Shown here piece after piece: positions 33,845 through 44,753 of a stretch of DNA of 64,000 nucleotides. This DNA comes from Burkholderiaceae bacterium (GTDB taxonomy: Bacteria; Pseudomonadota; Gammaproteobacteria; Burkholderiales; Burkholderiaceae_C): positions 1 through 64,000 of the forward strand of contig JAIEMS010000006.1 of assembly GCA_019751915.1 (NCBI GenBank), given 5' to 3'. Within the stretch, counting starts at the first letter, position 1, and each line of letters opens with the position of its first letter. The notes beneath the pieces were generated by a model, which was not told the DNA's origin, made no database searches, and saw only the letters and a list, made by a program, of their open reading frames with translations. A program made the position numbers and the translations under genes.

Positions 33845-34563
33845 AAGAGGGCAGCGTTGTGATAGACCGCTTGGACATCGTCCAAGTCTTCCAAAATGTC
33901 GAGGAGTTTTTGCATACGGGTTGCTTCTTCGCCTTCGAGGTCGATGGTGACATCGGGGCGCATGGTGACATCGGCGGCGGCAGGCGCAAGGCCAGCAGCC
34001 TCTAAAGCGTTTTTGACCGCTTCAAAATCGGTGGGGGTGGTCAGTACCTCAATGGCACCGTCGTCGTCGGTGACAACATCTTGTGCACCCGCTTCAAGGG
34101 CGACTTCCATTACTTTGTCTTCGTCGGTGCCCGGTGCCAAGATGATTTGGCCGACATTTTTAAATTGAAAGGCTACGGAGCCTTCGGTGCCCATGTTGCC
34201 GCCGTGTTTGCTAAAAGCGTGGCGCACCTCGGCCACGGTGCGCACACGGTTGTCGGTCATGGTGTCCACAATGATGGCAGCGCCACCAATGCCATAGCCT
34301 TCGTACCGAATTTCTTCGTAATTGACACCTTCGGCGTTGCCGGTGGCTTTGTCAATGTTGTATTTGACACGGTCGGCAGGCATGTTGGCGGCCTTGGCTT
34401 TTTCGACAGCCAAGCGCAGGCGCGGGTTGGCACCCAAATCGCCGCCACCGGCGCGCGCTGCGACCGTGATTTCACGGATGATGCGGGTCCATATCTTTCC
34501 GCGTTTTTCGTCTTGGCGACCCTTGCGGTGTTGAATATTCGCCCATTTGCTGTGTCCGGCCAC
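33841..34563 (-). CDS. yebC: YebC/PmpR family protein
   Basis: YebC proteins were described as transcriptional regulators and more recently as factors helping ribosomes through proline stretches. The 240-residue protein starts [32 protein letters not shown], the family hallmark, and continues with [36 protein letters not shown] and [49 protein letters not shown]. It heads the leftward operon with purD and hemF. A divergent HerA-like gene starts 66 nt away, so promoters of both lie in that gap. Confidence 0.95.
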   Translation of the reverse strand: MAGHSKWANIQHRKGRQDEKRGKIWTRIIREITVAARAGGGDLGANPRLRLAVEKAKAANMPADRVKYNIDKATGNAEGVNYEEIRYEGYGIGGAAIIVDTMTDNRVRTVAEVRHAFSKHGGNMGTEGSVAFQFKNVGQIILAPGTDEDKVMEVALEAGAQDVVTDDDGAIEVLTTPTDFEAVKNALEAAGLAPAAADVTMRPDVTIDLEGEEATRMQKLLDILEDLDDVQAVYHNAALL

Positions 34564-34629
34564 GGGAAGTCCTTTGGTTATCCTGATTTAATCTACAGCT
34601 TCGATTCTACTTTTGCCCACCATACCCCT

Positions 34630-36144
34630 ATGGCCGCCCCTTTGTTGATTGCCCAAAATACCTCGGCCCAGTGCCATCTGCTGCCTGCACTGGCCAATCG
34701 CCACGGCTTGATAACGGGGGCTACAGGTACCGGCAAAACGGTCACGCTGCAAACATTGGCCGAGAATTTTTCGCGCATCGGCGTGCCGGTGTTTATGGCC
34801 GACATCAAGGGCGATCTGACGGGCATCAGCCAAGTCGGGCAGGTGAGTGAAAAAATGGCCGCTGCCCTGCAAGCGCGCCACCTGCCCCAGCCCAACGCCT
34901 TGGCTTGCCCGACCACCTTGTGGGATGTGTTTGGTGAGCAGGGGCACCCCGTGCGCGCCACCATTTCTGACATGGGGCCATTGTTGCTTGGGCGTATGCT
35001 CAACCTCAACGAGACGCAACTGGGTGTGCTCAACTTGGTTTTCAAGATCGCTGACGACAACGGCCTGCTGTTGCTCGATCTGAAAGACTTGCGCGCCATG
35101 TTGCAACATGTGGGTGACAACGCCAGCACATTTACCACCGAATATGGCAACGTCAGTCCGGCCAGCGTGGGTGCCATTCAGCGCGGTTTGCTGCAAATTG
35201 AGCAACAGGGCGGGAGCCAGTTCTTTGGCGAGCCGATGCTCAACATCCAAGACTTTATGCAGACCGTCGATGGTCAGGGTGTGGTCAATGTGCTGGCCGC
35301 TGACCGGCTGATGCATTCGCCGCGCTTGTACGCCACTTTTTTATTGTGGATGCTCTCGGAGCTGTTTGAACAATTGCCCGAAGTGGGCGACCCCGAGCAG
35401 CCCAAGCTGGTATTCTTTTTTGACGAGGCCCATTTGCTGTTCAATGAGGCCCCCAAGGTGCTGATTGAACGCATTGAGTTGGTGGTGCGTCTGGTGCGCT
35501 CGAAGGGGGTGGGCGTGTATTTTGTGACGCAAAATCCGCTCGACATTCCCGACAGTGTGTTGGCGCAATTGGGCAACCGGGTGCAGCACGCGCTGCGGGC
35601 TTTTACGCCGCGCGACCAAAAAGCGGTCAAGGCATCGGCCACCACCATGCGCCAAAACCCCAGTTTGGACATCGAAGCGGCGATTACCGAGCTGGCTGTG
35701 GGCGAGGCGCTGGTGAGTTTTCTGGATGCACATGGCCGTCCTAGCATCACTGAGCGTGTTTATGTGTTGCCCCCGGGCAGTCAAATCGGCCCGATTGATG
35801 CTGCCCAGCGCCAAGCATTGTTGCAAGGGTCGTTGGTTGCCGGTGTTTATGAAAAGACGATAGATCGTGAGTCTGCCTACGAAATCCTCAAAGGCCGTGC
35901 CGACAGTGCCGCTGGCGCTGGCGCTGGCAGTGGCAAGGGCACTGCGATGGCAGAGGACGCGGGGGGCGGGTTGCTGGGCGGTTTGAGTGATGTGTTGTTT
36001 GGCACGACTGGCCCAAGGGGTGGCAAGCACGATGGTTTGGCCCAGATCATGGCAAAGTCGGCTGTTCGCACGATGGGTACGGCCCTTGGGCGCGAAATTC
36101 TGCGCGGTGTGTTGGGTAATCTTTTTGGCAACTCTCGGCGTTGA
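34630..36144 (+). CDS. HerA-like ATPase, DUF853/YjgR family
   Basis: A 504-residue P-loop ATPase. The Walker A motif is [17 protein letters not shown], and the Walker B is [48 protein letters not shown] and [41 protein letters not shown] are typical of the YjgR/DUF853 branch of HerA/FtsK-like proteins. Their role is not established; DNA translocation is likely from the fold. The C-terminus contains a Gly/Ala-rich linker ([23 protein letters not shown]). The ATG at 34630 gives the family start; the ORF track adds antisense yebC sequence in front. Confidence 0.9.
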   Translation: MAAPLLIAQNTSAQCHLLPALANRHGLITGATGTGKTVTLQTLAENFSRIGVPVFMADIKGDLTGISQVGQVSEKMAAALQARHLPQPNALACPTTLWDVFGEQGHPVRATISDMGPLLLGRMLNLNETQLGVLNLVFKIADDNGLLLLDLKDLRAMLQHVGDNASTFTTEYGNVSPASVGAIQRGLLQIEQQGGSQFFGEPMLNIQDFMQTVDGQGVVNVLAADRLMHSPRLYATFLLWMLSELFEQLPEVGDPEQPKLVFFFDEAHLLFNEAPKVLIERIELVVRLVRSKGVGVYFVTQNPLDIPDSVLAQLGNRVQHALRAFTPRDQKAVKASATTMRQNPSLDIEAAITELAVGEALVSFLDAHGRPSITERVYVLPPGSQIGPIDAAQRQALLQGSLVAGVYEKTIDRESAYEILKGRADSAAGAGAGSGKGTAMAEDAGGGLLGGLSDVLFGTTGPRGGKHDGLAQIMAKSAVRTMGTALGREILRGVLGNLFGNSRR

Positions 36145-36153
36145 GGCCTGTCC

Positions 36154-36975
36154 ATGGGGTCGGTTACACAAACGCTGGCGCTGTGGGTGGGCCGTTTCCT
36201 GCCGTGGGTTGTCCCCGCGTGGGGGTTGGCATTGGGCGGTGCGTGGATAGGTTGGTGGCAGGCGCAGTCGGTTTGGGGAGTCTATTTTCTCTGCACCGTG
36301 CTGGCTGTGATGGTTTTGACCATGTGGCTGCGTGCCGTGCGCGAGCGCTTTGTCCATGAAGCACAGCTGCCCCAGTTTCTCAAGCGCAAGCTGCGCGACG
36401 CTTACCCTCATTTAAACCAAAAAGATGCCGAATTGGTCGAGCGTGGCCTGCGTCAATTCTTTATTGCATGTATGCGCAGCCGCAAAAAATTTGTGGCGAT
36501 GCCATCGCGTGCTGTGGATGTCTTGTGGCATGAATTTATTCTGCACACCAAGGCCTATCAGACTTGGTGCCGAAGTGGTTTGGGGTTTTTCTTGCACCAC
36601 ACTCCGGCGGAGGCTTTGGGCCTGCGTTCAAAGCACAACGATGGCCTGCGCCGTGCTTGGTGCTGGGCCTGCAAAGACGAAGCCATTGACCCGCGTGCGC
36701 CAACCCGTTTGCCGCTGTTGTTTGCTTTGGATGCCAAGCTCAAAATTGCCAATGGATTTTTTTACGTCCCCGACTGCACGGATATTGCACGCAAAAACGC
36801 GGCTGGAGGCAGCGGCGGTACGCCCTACTGCGGCACGGATTTTGCCGATGGCAGCTACAGCGGCAGTGCCAGCGACTTTGGTGGCGTTGATGGTGCAGAC
36901 GCTGGCAGCGGCGATGCGGGTGGTGACGGCGGCGGCGATGGTTGTGGTGGTGGCGGATGCGGCGGTGGCGACTGA
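36154..36975 (+). CDS. glycine-rich domain membrane protein, function unknown
   Basis: A 273-residue protein with two N-terminal membrane segments (FLPWVVPAWGLALGGAWIGWW and VYFLCTVLAVMVLTMWL) and a central domain with RQFFIACMRSRKKFVAMPSRAVDVLWHEFILHTKAYQTWC and GLGFFLHHTPAEA. The WHEFILHTKAY type motif is found in glycine-rich-domain proteins. The C-terminus is almost pure Gly/Asp/Ser ending in GGGDGCGGGGCGGGD, with two Cys. Function is unknown. It starts 9 nt after the HerA-like gene, so the two probably form one transcript. Confidence 0.75.
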   Translation: MGSVTQTLALWVGRFLPWVVPAWGLALGGAWIGWWQAQSVWGVYFLCTVLAVMVLTMWLRAVRERFVHEAQLPQFLKRKLRDAYPHLNQKDAELVERGLRQFFIACMRSRKKFVAMPSRAVDVLWHEFILHTKAYQTWCRSGLGFFLHHTPAEALGLRSKHNDGLRRAWCWACKDEAIDPRAPTRLPLLFALDAKLKIANGFFYVPDCTDIARKNAAGGSGGTPYCGTDFADGSYSGSASDFGGVDGADAGSGDAGGDGGGDGCGGGGCGGGD

Positions 36976-36979
36976 AAAA

Positions 36980-37036
36980 GCCATCAAAATTCATAGCTAA
37001 AAAGTCATGAGCAGTAAGCGCTAGAACACGATTCTT
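36980..37036 (+). repeat. dispersed palindromic element, copy 7
   Basis: AAAATTCATAGCTAAAAAG then AAGCGCTAGAACACGATT. It lies directly after the glycine-rich protein gene. Confidence 0.75.
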
Positions 37037-37109
37037 TGCAAGATAATCCATTTATATGCCCAAAATCGGGCTAATCAAAACATGCCGGCTTGCGCCCAAG
37101 GATGCTGAA

Positions 37110-38084
37110 ATGAACCTCCCTCCCCTGCCCTTGCCCTCCCCTGAAGACGTGGTCCAAGCAGCCCATCGGCTCAAGGGTTTGGCGCACCGCACGCCGGTGC
37201 TGTGTTCGCACACGGCGGATCGGTTGCTGAATGCACATGTTTTCTTCAAGTGTGAAAATTTGCAGCGCACCGGCTCTATCAAATTTCGTGGTGCCTTCAA
37301 TACGTTGGCACAGTTCACGAGTGAGCAGTGCCGCCGGGGTGTTTTGGCCTTCTCTGGCGGCAACCATGGTCAAGCCATTGCATTGGCCGCGCGCTTGTTG
37401 GACATGCCGGCCTTGATCCTCATGCCCGAGGATGTTTCTCCCAGCAAAATGGCCGCCACGCGTGAATATGGCGCACAAGTAGTCACCTACAACCGCTACA
37501 CCGAAGACCGCGAAGCCATCAGCCAACGGATTGCCCTTGAGCGCGGCATGACGCTGGTGCCACCGGCAGAGCATCCGCACGTCATCGCTGGTCAGGGCAC
37601 GGCTGCGCTGGAGCTGCTCGAAGAAGTCCCTCGGTTAGATTATTTGTTTGTGGGCGTGGGCGGTGGTGGGCAGCTTGCCGGTAGTTTGTTGGCTGTGCGG
37701 TCACTGGCACCGCGCTGTAAGGTGGTGGGGGTCGAGCCAGAGGCGGGCAACGATGCACAACAGTCGCTGCGCAGCGGACAGATCGTGCACATTCCGGTAC
37801 CACGCACCATTGCCGACAACGCACAAACGCAAAATTTGGGGCCTTTGGTGTTCGAGACCGTGCGTGGTGGGGTCGAAGATATCGTCACCGCCAGCGACCT
37901 TCAACTCATGCAGGCGCTGCGTTTCTTTGCCGAGCGCATGAAAATCGTCGTTGAACCCACGGGAGCACTGGCTTTTGCCGGGGCGCAGCACGGTGGGCTT
38001 GATCTTCGCGGCAAACGCGTCGGGGTCATTTTGAGTGGTGGCAATGTCGATTTAGCCCGTTACGCCCGCTTTTTGTCCGATTGA
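37110..38084 (+). CDS. PLP-dependent threonine/serine dehydratase-like enzyme
   Basis: A 324-residue fold-type II PLP enzyme. The cofactor lysine lies in QRTGSIKFRGAFN, the phosphate loop is FVGVGGGGQLAGSLLA, and the SGGNHGQAIALAARL substrate loop is conserved. There is no ACT domain, so it is the short form seen in catabolic threonine ammonia-lyase, serine racemase and hydroxyaspartate dehydratase; the exact substrate is open. The ATG at 37110 (MNLPPLPLPSPEDVVQAAHRLKG) is preferred to the ORF-track start at 37056. The gene is followed by the composite repeat. Confidence 0.88.
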   Translation: MNLPPLPLPSPEDVVQAAHRLKGLAHRTPVLCSHTADRLLNAHVFFKCENLQRTGSIKFRGAFNTLAQFTSEQCRRGVLAFSGGNHGQAIALAARLLDMPALILMPEDVSPSKMAATREYGAQVVTYNRYTEDREAISQRIALERGMTLVPPAEHPHVIAGQGTAALELLEEVPRLDYLFVGVGGGGQLAGSLLAVRSLAPRCKVVGVEPEAGNDAQQSLRSGQIVHIPVPRTIADNAQTQNLGPLVFETVRGGVEDIVTASDLQLMQALRFFAERMKIVVEPTGALAFAGAQHGGLDLRGKRVGVILSGGNVDLARYARFLSD

Positions 38085-38087
38085 AAT

Positions 38088-38172
38088 CACCGTTCTTCAA
38101 AGAAATGGAATTTCTTTGGATGGGGCGGTAACTTGTTTCAAAGTCACCACTTCAGGTGGCATAGGTTCAAAC
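38088..38172. repeat. composite two-hairpin element, copy B
   Basis: The left half has a TTCTTCAAAGAA hairpin and ATGGAAT, aligned with CCCCTTCAAGGGG and ATAGAAT of copy A. The right half (38136-38172) is a 37-nt unit starting TTTCAAAGTCACCAC and ending GGTTCAAAC. Its stem CCAC/GTGG replaces the copy A stem, keeping pairing. Confidence 0.6.
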
Positions 38173-38200
38173 GCAGGCTACAATACGCTTCTCACGACCA

Positions 38201-38231
38201 AACGGGCGGGTACCAACCGCCCGTTTTTTTT
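38201..38231 (+). terminator. intrinsic terminator in the rimP leader (possible attenuator)
   Basis: ACGGGCGG and CCGCCCGT form a GC-rich stem around GTACCAA, followed by eight Ts. A TACAAT -10-like hexamer lies at 38179-38184, so a short transcript would end here, 76 nt before rimP. Confidence 0.85.
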
Positions 38232-38306
38232 GGTCGATTGCTTTTGGAGCTCGAGGCCTCTGGGGGTTATCGGGTTTTTTGTTTTTCTGGGATTGAATAC
38301 AAGCAC

Positions 38307-38897
38307 GTGGCATTGCAGCAAATAGTCGAACAAATAGTGGCCGGTCTGGGCTATGACCTAGTAGAGATTGAACGCTCTGCGGGCGGCTTGCTGCGGATCA
38401 CCATCGATTGGCCTTGGCAGGCCCCCACCGAAGGCTTACCTGTGTTGGTAGACCAGTTTGTGACGGTTGAGGACTGCGAAAAGGTGACACGCCAACTCCA
38501 GTTTGCGCTGGAAGTCGATGGAATCGAGTACAAGCGTCTAGAAGTATCCTCGCCAGGCATTGATCGCCCGCTGCGCAACGAACAAGATTTCGTGCGTTTT
38601 GTGGGTGAGGTGATCGACATTACGCTCAAGAACCCGATGGGCGCTGCAGCCGCCGGTCAGGTCAGTGCCAATCGCAAAAAATTTCGCGGCACGCTCGAGC
38701 GTGCTGAGGCGGGTGGTTGGCAAATCGTCTGGAGTGATGAGCCGCCGCCTAAGCCAGGCCAGAGGGTCAGTAAAAAACGGATTCCTGCACCGCTACAGGC
38801 GCTGGGCTTTACGCTGGACGAATTGCGCGATGCACGTTTAGCGCCCATTGTGGACTTCAAGGGGCGTAGCGCAGGCAACGCCCCTGCACGGGACTGA
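38307..38897 (+). CDS. rimP: ribosome maturation factor RimP
   Basis: RimP assists assembly of the 30S ribosomal subunit. The 196-residue protein starts at a GTG (VALQQIVEQIVAGLGYDLVEIERSAGGLLRITID) and has DQFVTVEDCEKVTRQLQFALEV and the signature YKRLEVSSPGIDRPLRNEQDFVRFVGEVIDITLK. The C-terminal domain binds uS12 in known proteins. It is the first gene of rimP-nusA-infB-rbfA-truB. The ORF track start at 38133 lies upstream of the leader terminator and should not be used. Confidence 0.94.
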   Translation: MALQQIVEQIVAGLGYDLVEIERSAGGLLRITIDWPWQAPTEGLPVLVDQFVTVEDCEKVTRQLQFALEVDGIEYKRLEVSSPGIDRPLRNEQDFVRFVGEVIDITLKNPMGAAAAGQVSANRKKFRGTLERAEAGGWQIVWSDEPPPKPGQRVSKKRIPAPLQALGFTLDELRDARLAPIVDFKGRSAGNAPARD

Positions 38898-38979
38898 TGG
38901 ACTGGACGAATATATGGGTGGCACGGGCCGGGGTTGCCGGGCTGTGGAACGCAGTTGAAGGAAACAGGAGAGTCGTCGC

Positions 38980-40464
38980 ATGAATCGCGAATTGTTGATG
39001 TTGGTTGAAGCCATTTCGCGCGAGAAAAACGTCGAGCGCGACGTGGTACTGGGCGCTGTCGAATTGGCGCTGGCCCAGGCCACCAAGAAGCTGTATGAAG
39101 GCGATGTCGATATCCGCGTGGCGGTCGATCGCGACAGCGGTACCCATGAAACCTTCCGCCGCTGGCTGGTGGTGCCGGACGATGCCGGACTGCAAAATCC
39201 AGAAGCCGAAGAGCTGTTGATGGATGCGCGTGATCGCATTGCCGACATCGAAGTCGGTGAATACATTGAGGAAGCCATTGAGTCGGTGCCGATTGGCCGT
39301 ATTGGTGCCATGGCGGCCAAGCAAGTGATCTTGCAAAAAATCCGTGATGCCGAGCGTGAAATGCTGTTGAGTGACTTCATGTCGCGCGGCGAAAAAATCT
39401 TCACTGGCACCGTCAAGCGCATGGACAAAGGCGACATGATTGTCGAATCGGGTCGCGTTGAGGGCCGTTTGCGCCGTAGCGAAATGATTCCTAAAGAAAA
39501 TCTTCGCAGTGGTGATCGGGTGCGCGCCATGATTATGGATGTTGACCTGACGCTGCGTGGCGCTCCCATTATTTTGTCGCGCTCGGCACCAGAATTTATG
39601 GTGGAGCTGTTTCGCCATGAAGTCCCCGAGATCGAACAGGGCCTGCTGGAAATCAAGAGCTGTGCCCGCGATCCCGGTAGCCGCGCCAAAATTGCTGTGC
39701 TGTCGCACGACCGGCGTGTGGACCCCATCGGCACTTGTGTCGGTGTGCGTGGCACCCGCGTCAATGCTGTGACCAACGAACTCGCTGGCGAGCGCGTCGA
39801 TATTGTGCTGTGGTCTGAAGACCCCGCCCAATTTGTGATTGGCGCATTGGCTCCGGCCAACGTGCAATCCATCGTTGTGGACGAAGAAAAACACGCGATG
39901 GATGTGGTGGTGGACGAAGAAAATCTCGCCATCGCCATCGGTCGTGGCGGTCAAAATGTCCGTTTGGCTTCTGACCTGACGGGCTGGAAGATCAACATCA
40001 TGGACGCTGCTGAGTCTGCTCAGAAGCAGGCCAACGAGACCAGTGTGGCCCGCCAACTGTTTATGGAAAAGCTCGATGTCGACCAAGAAATGGCCGATAT
40101 TCTGATTGCAGAAGGTTTTGAGAGCTTAGAAGAGGTGGCTTATGTGCCCCTCCAAGAGATGCTTGATATCGAGAGTTTCGATGAAGATACCGTCAACGAG
40201 CTGCGCGCACGCGCCAAGGACGCTCTGTTAACCATGGAAATTGCACGTGAAGAGAGCGTGGACGATGTGTCGCAAGAGCTGCGCGATCTGGATGGGCTGA
40301 CGCCTGAACTGATTGCCAAGCTTGCCGAAAGCGGCGTAAATACACGCGACGACCTGGCCGATTTGGCCATTGACGAACTGACCGACCTGACCGGACAGTC
40401 CGAAGAAGAAGCCAAAGCCTTGATCATGAAGGCGCGCGAACATTGGTTCGCGGGGCAACAGTAA
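38980..40464 (+). CDS. nusA: transcription termination/antitermination factor NusA
   Basis: NusA binds RNA polymerase and modulates pausing, termination and antitermination. The 494-residue protein has the N-terminal domain ([39 protein letters not shown]), an S1 domain around [22 protein letters not shown], and KH domains with [23 protein letters not shown] and [22 protein letters not shown]. Two C-terminal acidic helical repeats follow, as in other proteobacteria. It lies 82 nt after rimP with an AGGAGA ribosome-binding site, and 24 nt before infB. Confidence 0.97.
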   Translation: MNRELLMLVEAISREKNVERDVVLGAVELALAQATKKLYEGDVDIRVAVDRDSGTHETFRRWLVVPDDAGLQNPEAEELLMDARDRIADIEVGEYIEEAIESVPIGRIGAMAAKQVILQKIRDAEREMLLSDFMSRGEKIFTGTVKRMDKGDMIVESGRVEGRLRRSEMIPKENLRSGDRVRAMIMDVDLTLRGAPIILSRSAPEFMVELFRHEVPEIEQGLLEIKSCARDPGSRAKIAVLSHDRRVDPIGTCVGVRGTRVNAVTNELAGERVDIVLWSEDPAQFVIGALAPANVQSIVVDEEKHAMDVVVDEENLAIAIGRGGQNVRLASDLTGWKINIMDAAESAQKQANETSVARQLFMEKLDVDQEMADILIAEGFESLEEVAYVPLQEMLDIESFDEDTVNELRARAKDALLTMEIAREESVDDVSQELRDLDGLTPELIAKLAESGVNTRDDLADLAIDELTDLTGQSEEEAKALIMKAREHWFAGQQ

Positions 40465-40488
40465 AGGTCAGGGAGGCACGAACCACAT

Positions 40489-43383
40489 ATGTCCAGCACC
40501 ACAGTCGCAGAGTTTGCCAGCGAACTCAAAAAATCCCCCGAAACCTTGCTTGAGCAACTCAAGTTGGCAGGCGTCTCCAAAAAAGCGCCGTCTGACGCTT
40601 TAACCGAGTCTGACAAGCAAAAGTTGCTTGCACACTTGCAAGCCAGTCACGGCATGTCGCCTGGTGATCGCAAAAAGATCACTTTGGTCACCCGTTCTAC
40701 CAGCGAAATCAAGCAAGCAGACGCTACCGGCAAGGCCCGCACGATTCAGGTTGAGGTGCGTAAAAAGCGTACCTTCATTAAGCGTGAGGAGGGTGCTGAA
40801 GTGCCCGCTGAAGACGCTGTCGACACGGTGGCAGAACCGGCAGCGCCGGCTCCGGAGCAAAACCCTGAATTGGTTCGCCGCGAAGAAGAAGCGCGCAACC
40901 AAGCGGAGTTGATTCGCCGCCAAGAGGACGAGCTGGCGCAAAAGCGCCGCGAACGTGAAGCGCGTGAGCAGCGCGAACGCGAAGCCGCCGAACGCGCTGC
41001 TGCCTATGCGGCCCAAGAAGCACAGAAAAAGGCCCAAGCCTCTGCGGTGAAAAAAGAAGCGTCTCGCGAGCAAGCCGCTGAGGCTGCTGCACGTGCCGCT
41101 GCCCAAGCTGAAGCCCGCGAAAAGGCAGAAGCCGAATCGCGTGCTCGTGCCAAAGAAGAGGCAACCCGCGCCACCGATTTGGGTGAACGCCGTCGTAAAG
41201 CCGAGGCAGAAGCGGCCGCTATTCGCTCCATGATGGCGGCGCCTAAGAAGGTTCTGGTTGCCAAAAAGCCTGAGGAACCTAAACCCACACCTCGCCCAGC
41301 TGCTGCTGCAGATGCCAAAAAAGGCACTCTGCACAAGCCGGCAGCAGGTGCAGCGGGCGCTGGCCCTCGCGCGGCTGCTGGTGCGCCTGTAGCACCAGCA
41401 GGGCCTGGTGGCAAAGAGGTCAAGTCAGCCAAGTTGTCTTCGAGTTGGGCTGGCGATCCTGCCAAAAAGAAAGAAATAAAGACCCGTGGCGACAGCAGCG
41501 CTGGTGCCAATCGTGGCAGCGCTTGGCGTGGTGGCCCTAAGGGTGGTGGTAATGGCCGCCGTGGCAATGACCGCAATGACCGTGGTGGTAACGACCACCA
41601 TGCCCATGCAGCGCCGGTTGAAGCGCGTATTTTGGAAGTCCACGTTCCTGAAACCATCACGGTGGCTGAATTAGCACACAAGATGTCTATCAAGGCATCT
41701 GAGGTGATCAAGGCGCTGATGAAGATGGGCCAAATGGTCACCATCAACCAGCCGCTGGACCAAGATACTGCCATGATCATGGTGGAAGAACTCGGTCACA
41801 AAGCGGTGGTGGCTGCACTGGACGATCCAGAAGCCTTCACCCAAGACGACACAGCGCACCAAGATGCCCCATTGTTGCCCCGTGCTCCAGTGGTGACGGT
41901 GATGGGTCACGTCGATCACGGTAAAACCTCGTTGCTGGACTACATCCGTCGCACCAAGGTGGCAACTGGCGAGGCCGGTGGTATCACCCAGCACATTGGT
42001 GCTTACCACGTTGAAACCCCGCGCGGTATGGTGTCGTTCCTCGATACCCCTGGTCACGAGGCCTTTACGGCCATGCGTGCCCGTGGTGCCAAGGCCACCG
42101 ACATTGTGATTTTGGTGGTTGCCGCCGACGATGGTGTCATGCCCCAAACCAAGGAAGCTATCAAGCACGCCAAGGCAGCTGGTGTGCCGATTGTGGTGGC
42201 TATCACCAAAGCAGACAAACCCGATGCCAACCCCGACCGTGTCAAGCAAGAGCTGGTGGTCGAGGAGGTGGTGCCTGAAGAATACGGTGGCGAGTCTCCC
42301 TTTATTCCTGTGTCTTCCAAGACAGGTATGGGCATTGATGAGTTGCTGGAGCAAGTGCTGTTGCAAGCAGAAGTGCTTGAACTCAAGGCTCCGGTCGAAT
42401 CACAGGCCAAAGGCTTGGTCATTGAAGCCAAGCTCGATAAGGGCCGTGGCCCAGTGGCAACCGTGCTGGTGCAGTCCGGTACGCTCAAGGTCGGCGATGT
42501 GGTGCTGGCAGGCCAAACCTTTGGTCGTGTCCGTGCGATGTTGGACGAAAACGGCAAAACAGCCAAAACCGCAGGCCCATCGATTCCGGTCGAAATCCAA
42601 GGTTTGACCGAAGTGCCACAGGCGGGCGACGAGTTCATGGTGTTGTCCGATGAGCGCCGGGCGCGCGAAATCGCCACCTACCGCGCTGGCAAGTTCCGCA
42701 ACACCAAGTTGGCCAAGCAGCAAGCCGCCAAGCTCGAAAACATGTTTGCCGACATGACTGCGGGCGAGGTCAAAATGCTGCCTATCATCGTCAAGGCCGA
42801 CGTGCAGGGTTCGCAAGAAGCGCTGTCGCAGTCGTTGCTCAAGCTCTCGACCGACGAGGTCAAGGTGCAACTGGTGTACACCGGCGTGGGTGGTATCAGC
42901 GAGTCCGACATCAATTTGGCGATTGCTTCCAAGGCGATCGTGATCGGCTTCAATGTTCGTGCCGATGCTGGAGCGCGCAAGTTGGCCGAAGGCAATGGCG
43001 TCGATTTGCACTACTACAGCATCATTTACGACGCTGTCGATGAGCTGAAGGTGGCGATGTCGGGTATGTTGGCCCCTGAACAGCGCGAAGAAATTCTCGG
43101 TACTGCCGAAATTCGCACGGTGTTCGTGGCTTCCAAAATCGGTACAGTGGCCGGTTCCTACATCACCTCCGGTATGGTGCATCGCAACGCCAAGTTCCGT
43201 CTGCTGCGCGAAAACGTGGTGGTCTATACCGGCGAAGTCGATTCGATCAAGCGCCTCAAAGACGATGTGCGCGAGGTCAAGGAAGGCTTCGAGTGCGGTA
43301 TCAAGCTCAAGAATTACAACGACATCAAAGAAAACGATCAGTTGGAATTCTTCGAGATCAAGGAAATCGCGCGGACGCTGTAA
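40489..43383 (+). CDS. infB: translation initiation factor IF-2
   Basis: IF-2 brings initiator tRNA to the ribosome and hydrolyses GTP. The 964-residue protein starts with the IF2_N motif ([26 protein letters not shown]). A long charged region follows, rich in Glu, Ala, Arg and Lys. The G domain has [23 protein letters not shown] and ITKADKP. The C-terminal domains II to IV end with [15 protein letters not shown]. It is normal in length for Burkholderiales. An ATG at 40489 follows a GGGAGGC ribosome-binding site. Confidence 0.98.
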   Translation: MSSTTVAEFASELKKSPETLLEQLKLAGVSKKAPSDALTESDKQKLLAHLQASHGMSPGDRKKITLVTRSTSEIKQADATGKARTIQVEVRKKRTFIKREEGAEVPAEDAVDTVAEPAAPAPEQNPELVRREEEARNQAELIRRQEDELAQKRREREAREQREREAAERAAAYAAQEAQKKAQASAVKKEASREQAAEAAARAAAQAEAREKAEAESRARAKEEATRATDLGERRRKAEAEAAAIRSMMAAPKKVLVAKKPEEPKPTPRPAAAADAKKGTLHKPAAGAAGAGPRAAAGAPVAPAGPGGKEVKSAKLSSSWAGDPAKKKEIKTRGDSSAGANRGSAWRGGPKGGGNGRRGNDRNDRGGNDHHAHAAPVEARILEVHVPETITVAELAHKMSIKASEVIKALMKMGQMVTINQPLDQDTAMIMVEELGHKAVVAALDDPEAFTQDDTAHQDAPLLPRAPVVTVMGHVDHGKTSLLDYIRRTKVATGEAGGITQHIGAYHVETPRGMVSFLDTPGHEAFTAMRARGAKATDIVILVVAADDGVMPQTKEAIKHAKAAGVPIVVAITKADKPDANPDRVKQELVVEEVVPEEYGGESPFIPVSSKTGMGIDELLEQVLLQAEVLELKAPVESQAKGLVIEAKLDKGRGPVATVLVQSGTLKVGDVVLAGQTFGRVRAMLDENGKTAKTAGPSIPVEIQGLTEVPQAGDEFMVLSDERRAREIATYRAGKFRNTKLAKQQAAKLENMFADMTAGEVKMLPIIVKADVQGSQEALSQSLLKLSTDEVKVQLVYTGVGGISESDINLAIASKAIVIGFNVRADAGARKLAEGNGVDLHYYSIIYDAVDELKVAMSGMLAPEQREEILGTAEIRTVFVASKIGTVAGSYITSGMVHRNAKFRLLRENVVVYTGEVDSIKRLKDDVREVKEGFECGIKLKNYNDIKENDQLEFFEIKEIARTL

Positions 43384-43386
43384 GCC

Positions 43387-43758
43387 ATGGCTGCTAAAAA
43401 GTCCACGACCCCCAACCGCGCCTTCAAGGTGGCCGACCAGATCCAGCGCGATCTGACGGAGCTGATCGCGCGCGAGTTGAAAGACCCGCGCGTGGGCATG
43501 GTGACGCTGCAAGGCGTGGAGGTCACGCCTGACTACGCCCATGCCAAGGTGTTCTTTAGTCTGCTGACGGGCGACCCACAGCAAACGCAAGATGCCTTGA
43601 ACCAAGCCGCAGGCTTTTTGCGCAACGGCTTGTTTAAGCGCCTGCACATTCACACCGTGCCGACGCTGCATTTCATTTTTGACCGCACCTCTGAGCGTGC
43701 AGCCGACATGAACGCCTTGATTGCCAAGGCCGTTTCTTCCCGCGCGAAAGACGACTGA
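43387..43758 (+). CDS. rbfA: ribosome-binding factor A
   Basis: RbfA helps mature the 5' end of 16S rRNA in the 30S subunit. The 123-residue protein has [50 protein letters not shown] and [30 protein letters not shown], the complete KH-like domain. It starts 3 nt after infB and ends 2 nt before truB, so the operon is tightly coupled. Confidence 0.97.
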   Translation: MAAKKSTTPNRAFKVADQIQRDLTELIARELKDPRVGMVTLQGVEVTPDYAHAKVFFSLLTGDPQQTQDALNQAAGFLRNGLFKRLHIHTVPTLHFIFDRTSERAADMNALIAKAVSSRAKDD

Positions 43759-43760
43759 CC

Positions 43761-44753
43761 ATGAACGCGCCACGCACCAGGGTGCAGCGGCGCCCTGTGC
43801 ATGGGGTGTTGTTGCTCGATAAACCGCTGGGTCTTTCCAGCAACGATGCTTTGCAAAAAGCCAAGTGGCTTTTGCGCGCCGAAAAAGCCGGTCATACCGG
43901 CACACTCGATCCGCTGGCCACGGGTGTGCTGCCGCTGTGCTTTGGTGCTGCCACCAAATTTAGCCAGTTGCAGCTTGATGCGCCCAAAACCTACGAAGCC
44001 ATCGCCCGTTTGGGTATCACTACGACCACCGGTGATGCCGAGGGCGAGGTGCTGCGCGAATGTGCCGTCACACCGGCTATGCTGACACCCGAGCGCCTCG
44101 CGCAGGTGCAGCAGCAGTTTACCGGCCCGATTCGCCAAGTGCCACCGATGTACAGCGCCCTTAAAAAAGACGGCAAGGCGCTGTACGAGTATGCGCGTGA
44201 AGGCATTGATGTCGAGCGTGCAGCCCGCGATATTCAAATTTACGCACTCAATGTGGCTCCAGCGCTTGATGGTCAAGCCCAGCCAGCTATCAAAATCATA
44301 GTTACATGCAGCAAAGGCACGTATATCCGCACGCTGGGCGAAGACATCGGCGCGGCACTCGGGTGTGGCGCCCACCTGACCTTTTTGCGCCGCATGGATA
44401 CCGGCGGTCTGGGCATTGACCGCTGCGTTACCTTGACCGATCTCGAAGCGATGGACGAATCGCAGCGCTTGGCTTGCTTGCTGCCGCCAGAGTCGCTGTT
44501 GGTCGATCATCTGCACGTCACATTGGGCGCAGAAGATGCAGCCCGATTCTTGTCGGGTCTGCGCCGCCGGGGTGCTTGGCCTGATGCCAAGGCGGTGGCC
44601 GTGTTTGGCGAATCGCCCCGCGCGCTGCTGGGCGTGGCCCACACAGTGGCGGGCGAGCTGATTCCCGACCGCTTGTTAAGCCCTCTCGAAATTCAACAAA
44701 TCCTGCAAAGTACGCCGGTCGCAGTGGCTGCCGGCATTTTGGAAACACTATGA
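43761..44753 (+). CDS. truB: tRNA pseudouridine-55 synthase TruB
   Basis: TruB makes pseudouridine 55 in the T arm of tRNAs. The 330-residue protein has [24 protein letters not shown] and the catalytic aspartate in [19 protein letters not shown], then [23 protein letters not shown] and [31 protein letters not shown]. Just before the last signature is a short stretch ([13 protein letters not shown]) that looks derived from the dispersed repeat. Its stop overlaps the typA start by 4 nt. Confidence 0.96.
   Translation: MNAPRTRVQRRPVHGVLLLDKPLGLSSNDALQKAKWLLRAEKAGHTGTLDPLATGVLPLCFGAATKFSQLQLDAPKTYEAIARLGITTTTGDAEGEVLRECAVTPAMLTPERLAQVQQQFTGPIRQVPPMYSALKKDGKALYEYAREGIDVERAARDIQIYALNVAPALDGQAQPAIKIIVTCSKGTYIRTLGEDIGAALGCGAHLTFLRRMDTGGLGIDRCVTLTDLEAMDESQRLACLLPPESLLVDHLHVTLGAEDAARFLSGLRRRGAWPDAKAVAVFGESPRALLGVAHTVAGELIPDRLLSPLEIQQILQSTPVAVAAGILETL
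44261..44307 (+). repeat. dispersed palindromic element, degenerate copy 8, inside truB
   Basis: AGCGCTTGATGGTCAAGC and AGCTATCAAAATCATAGTT resemble the modules of other copies, but the end module is missing. It is translated in frame. This is the weakest copy. Confidence 0.4.

Noticed and set aside
42400-43905. 501-aa minus-strand ORF opposite infB and rbfA, and similar ones at 23803-25083, 32564-33862, 49904-51229 and 53900-55297
   Set aside because: All mirror well-supported genes on the other strand and show no domain signatures.
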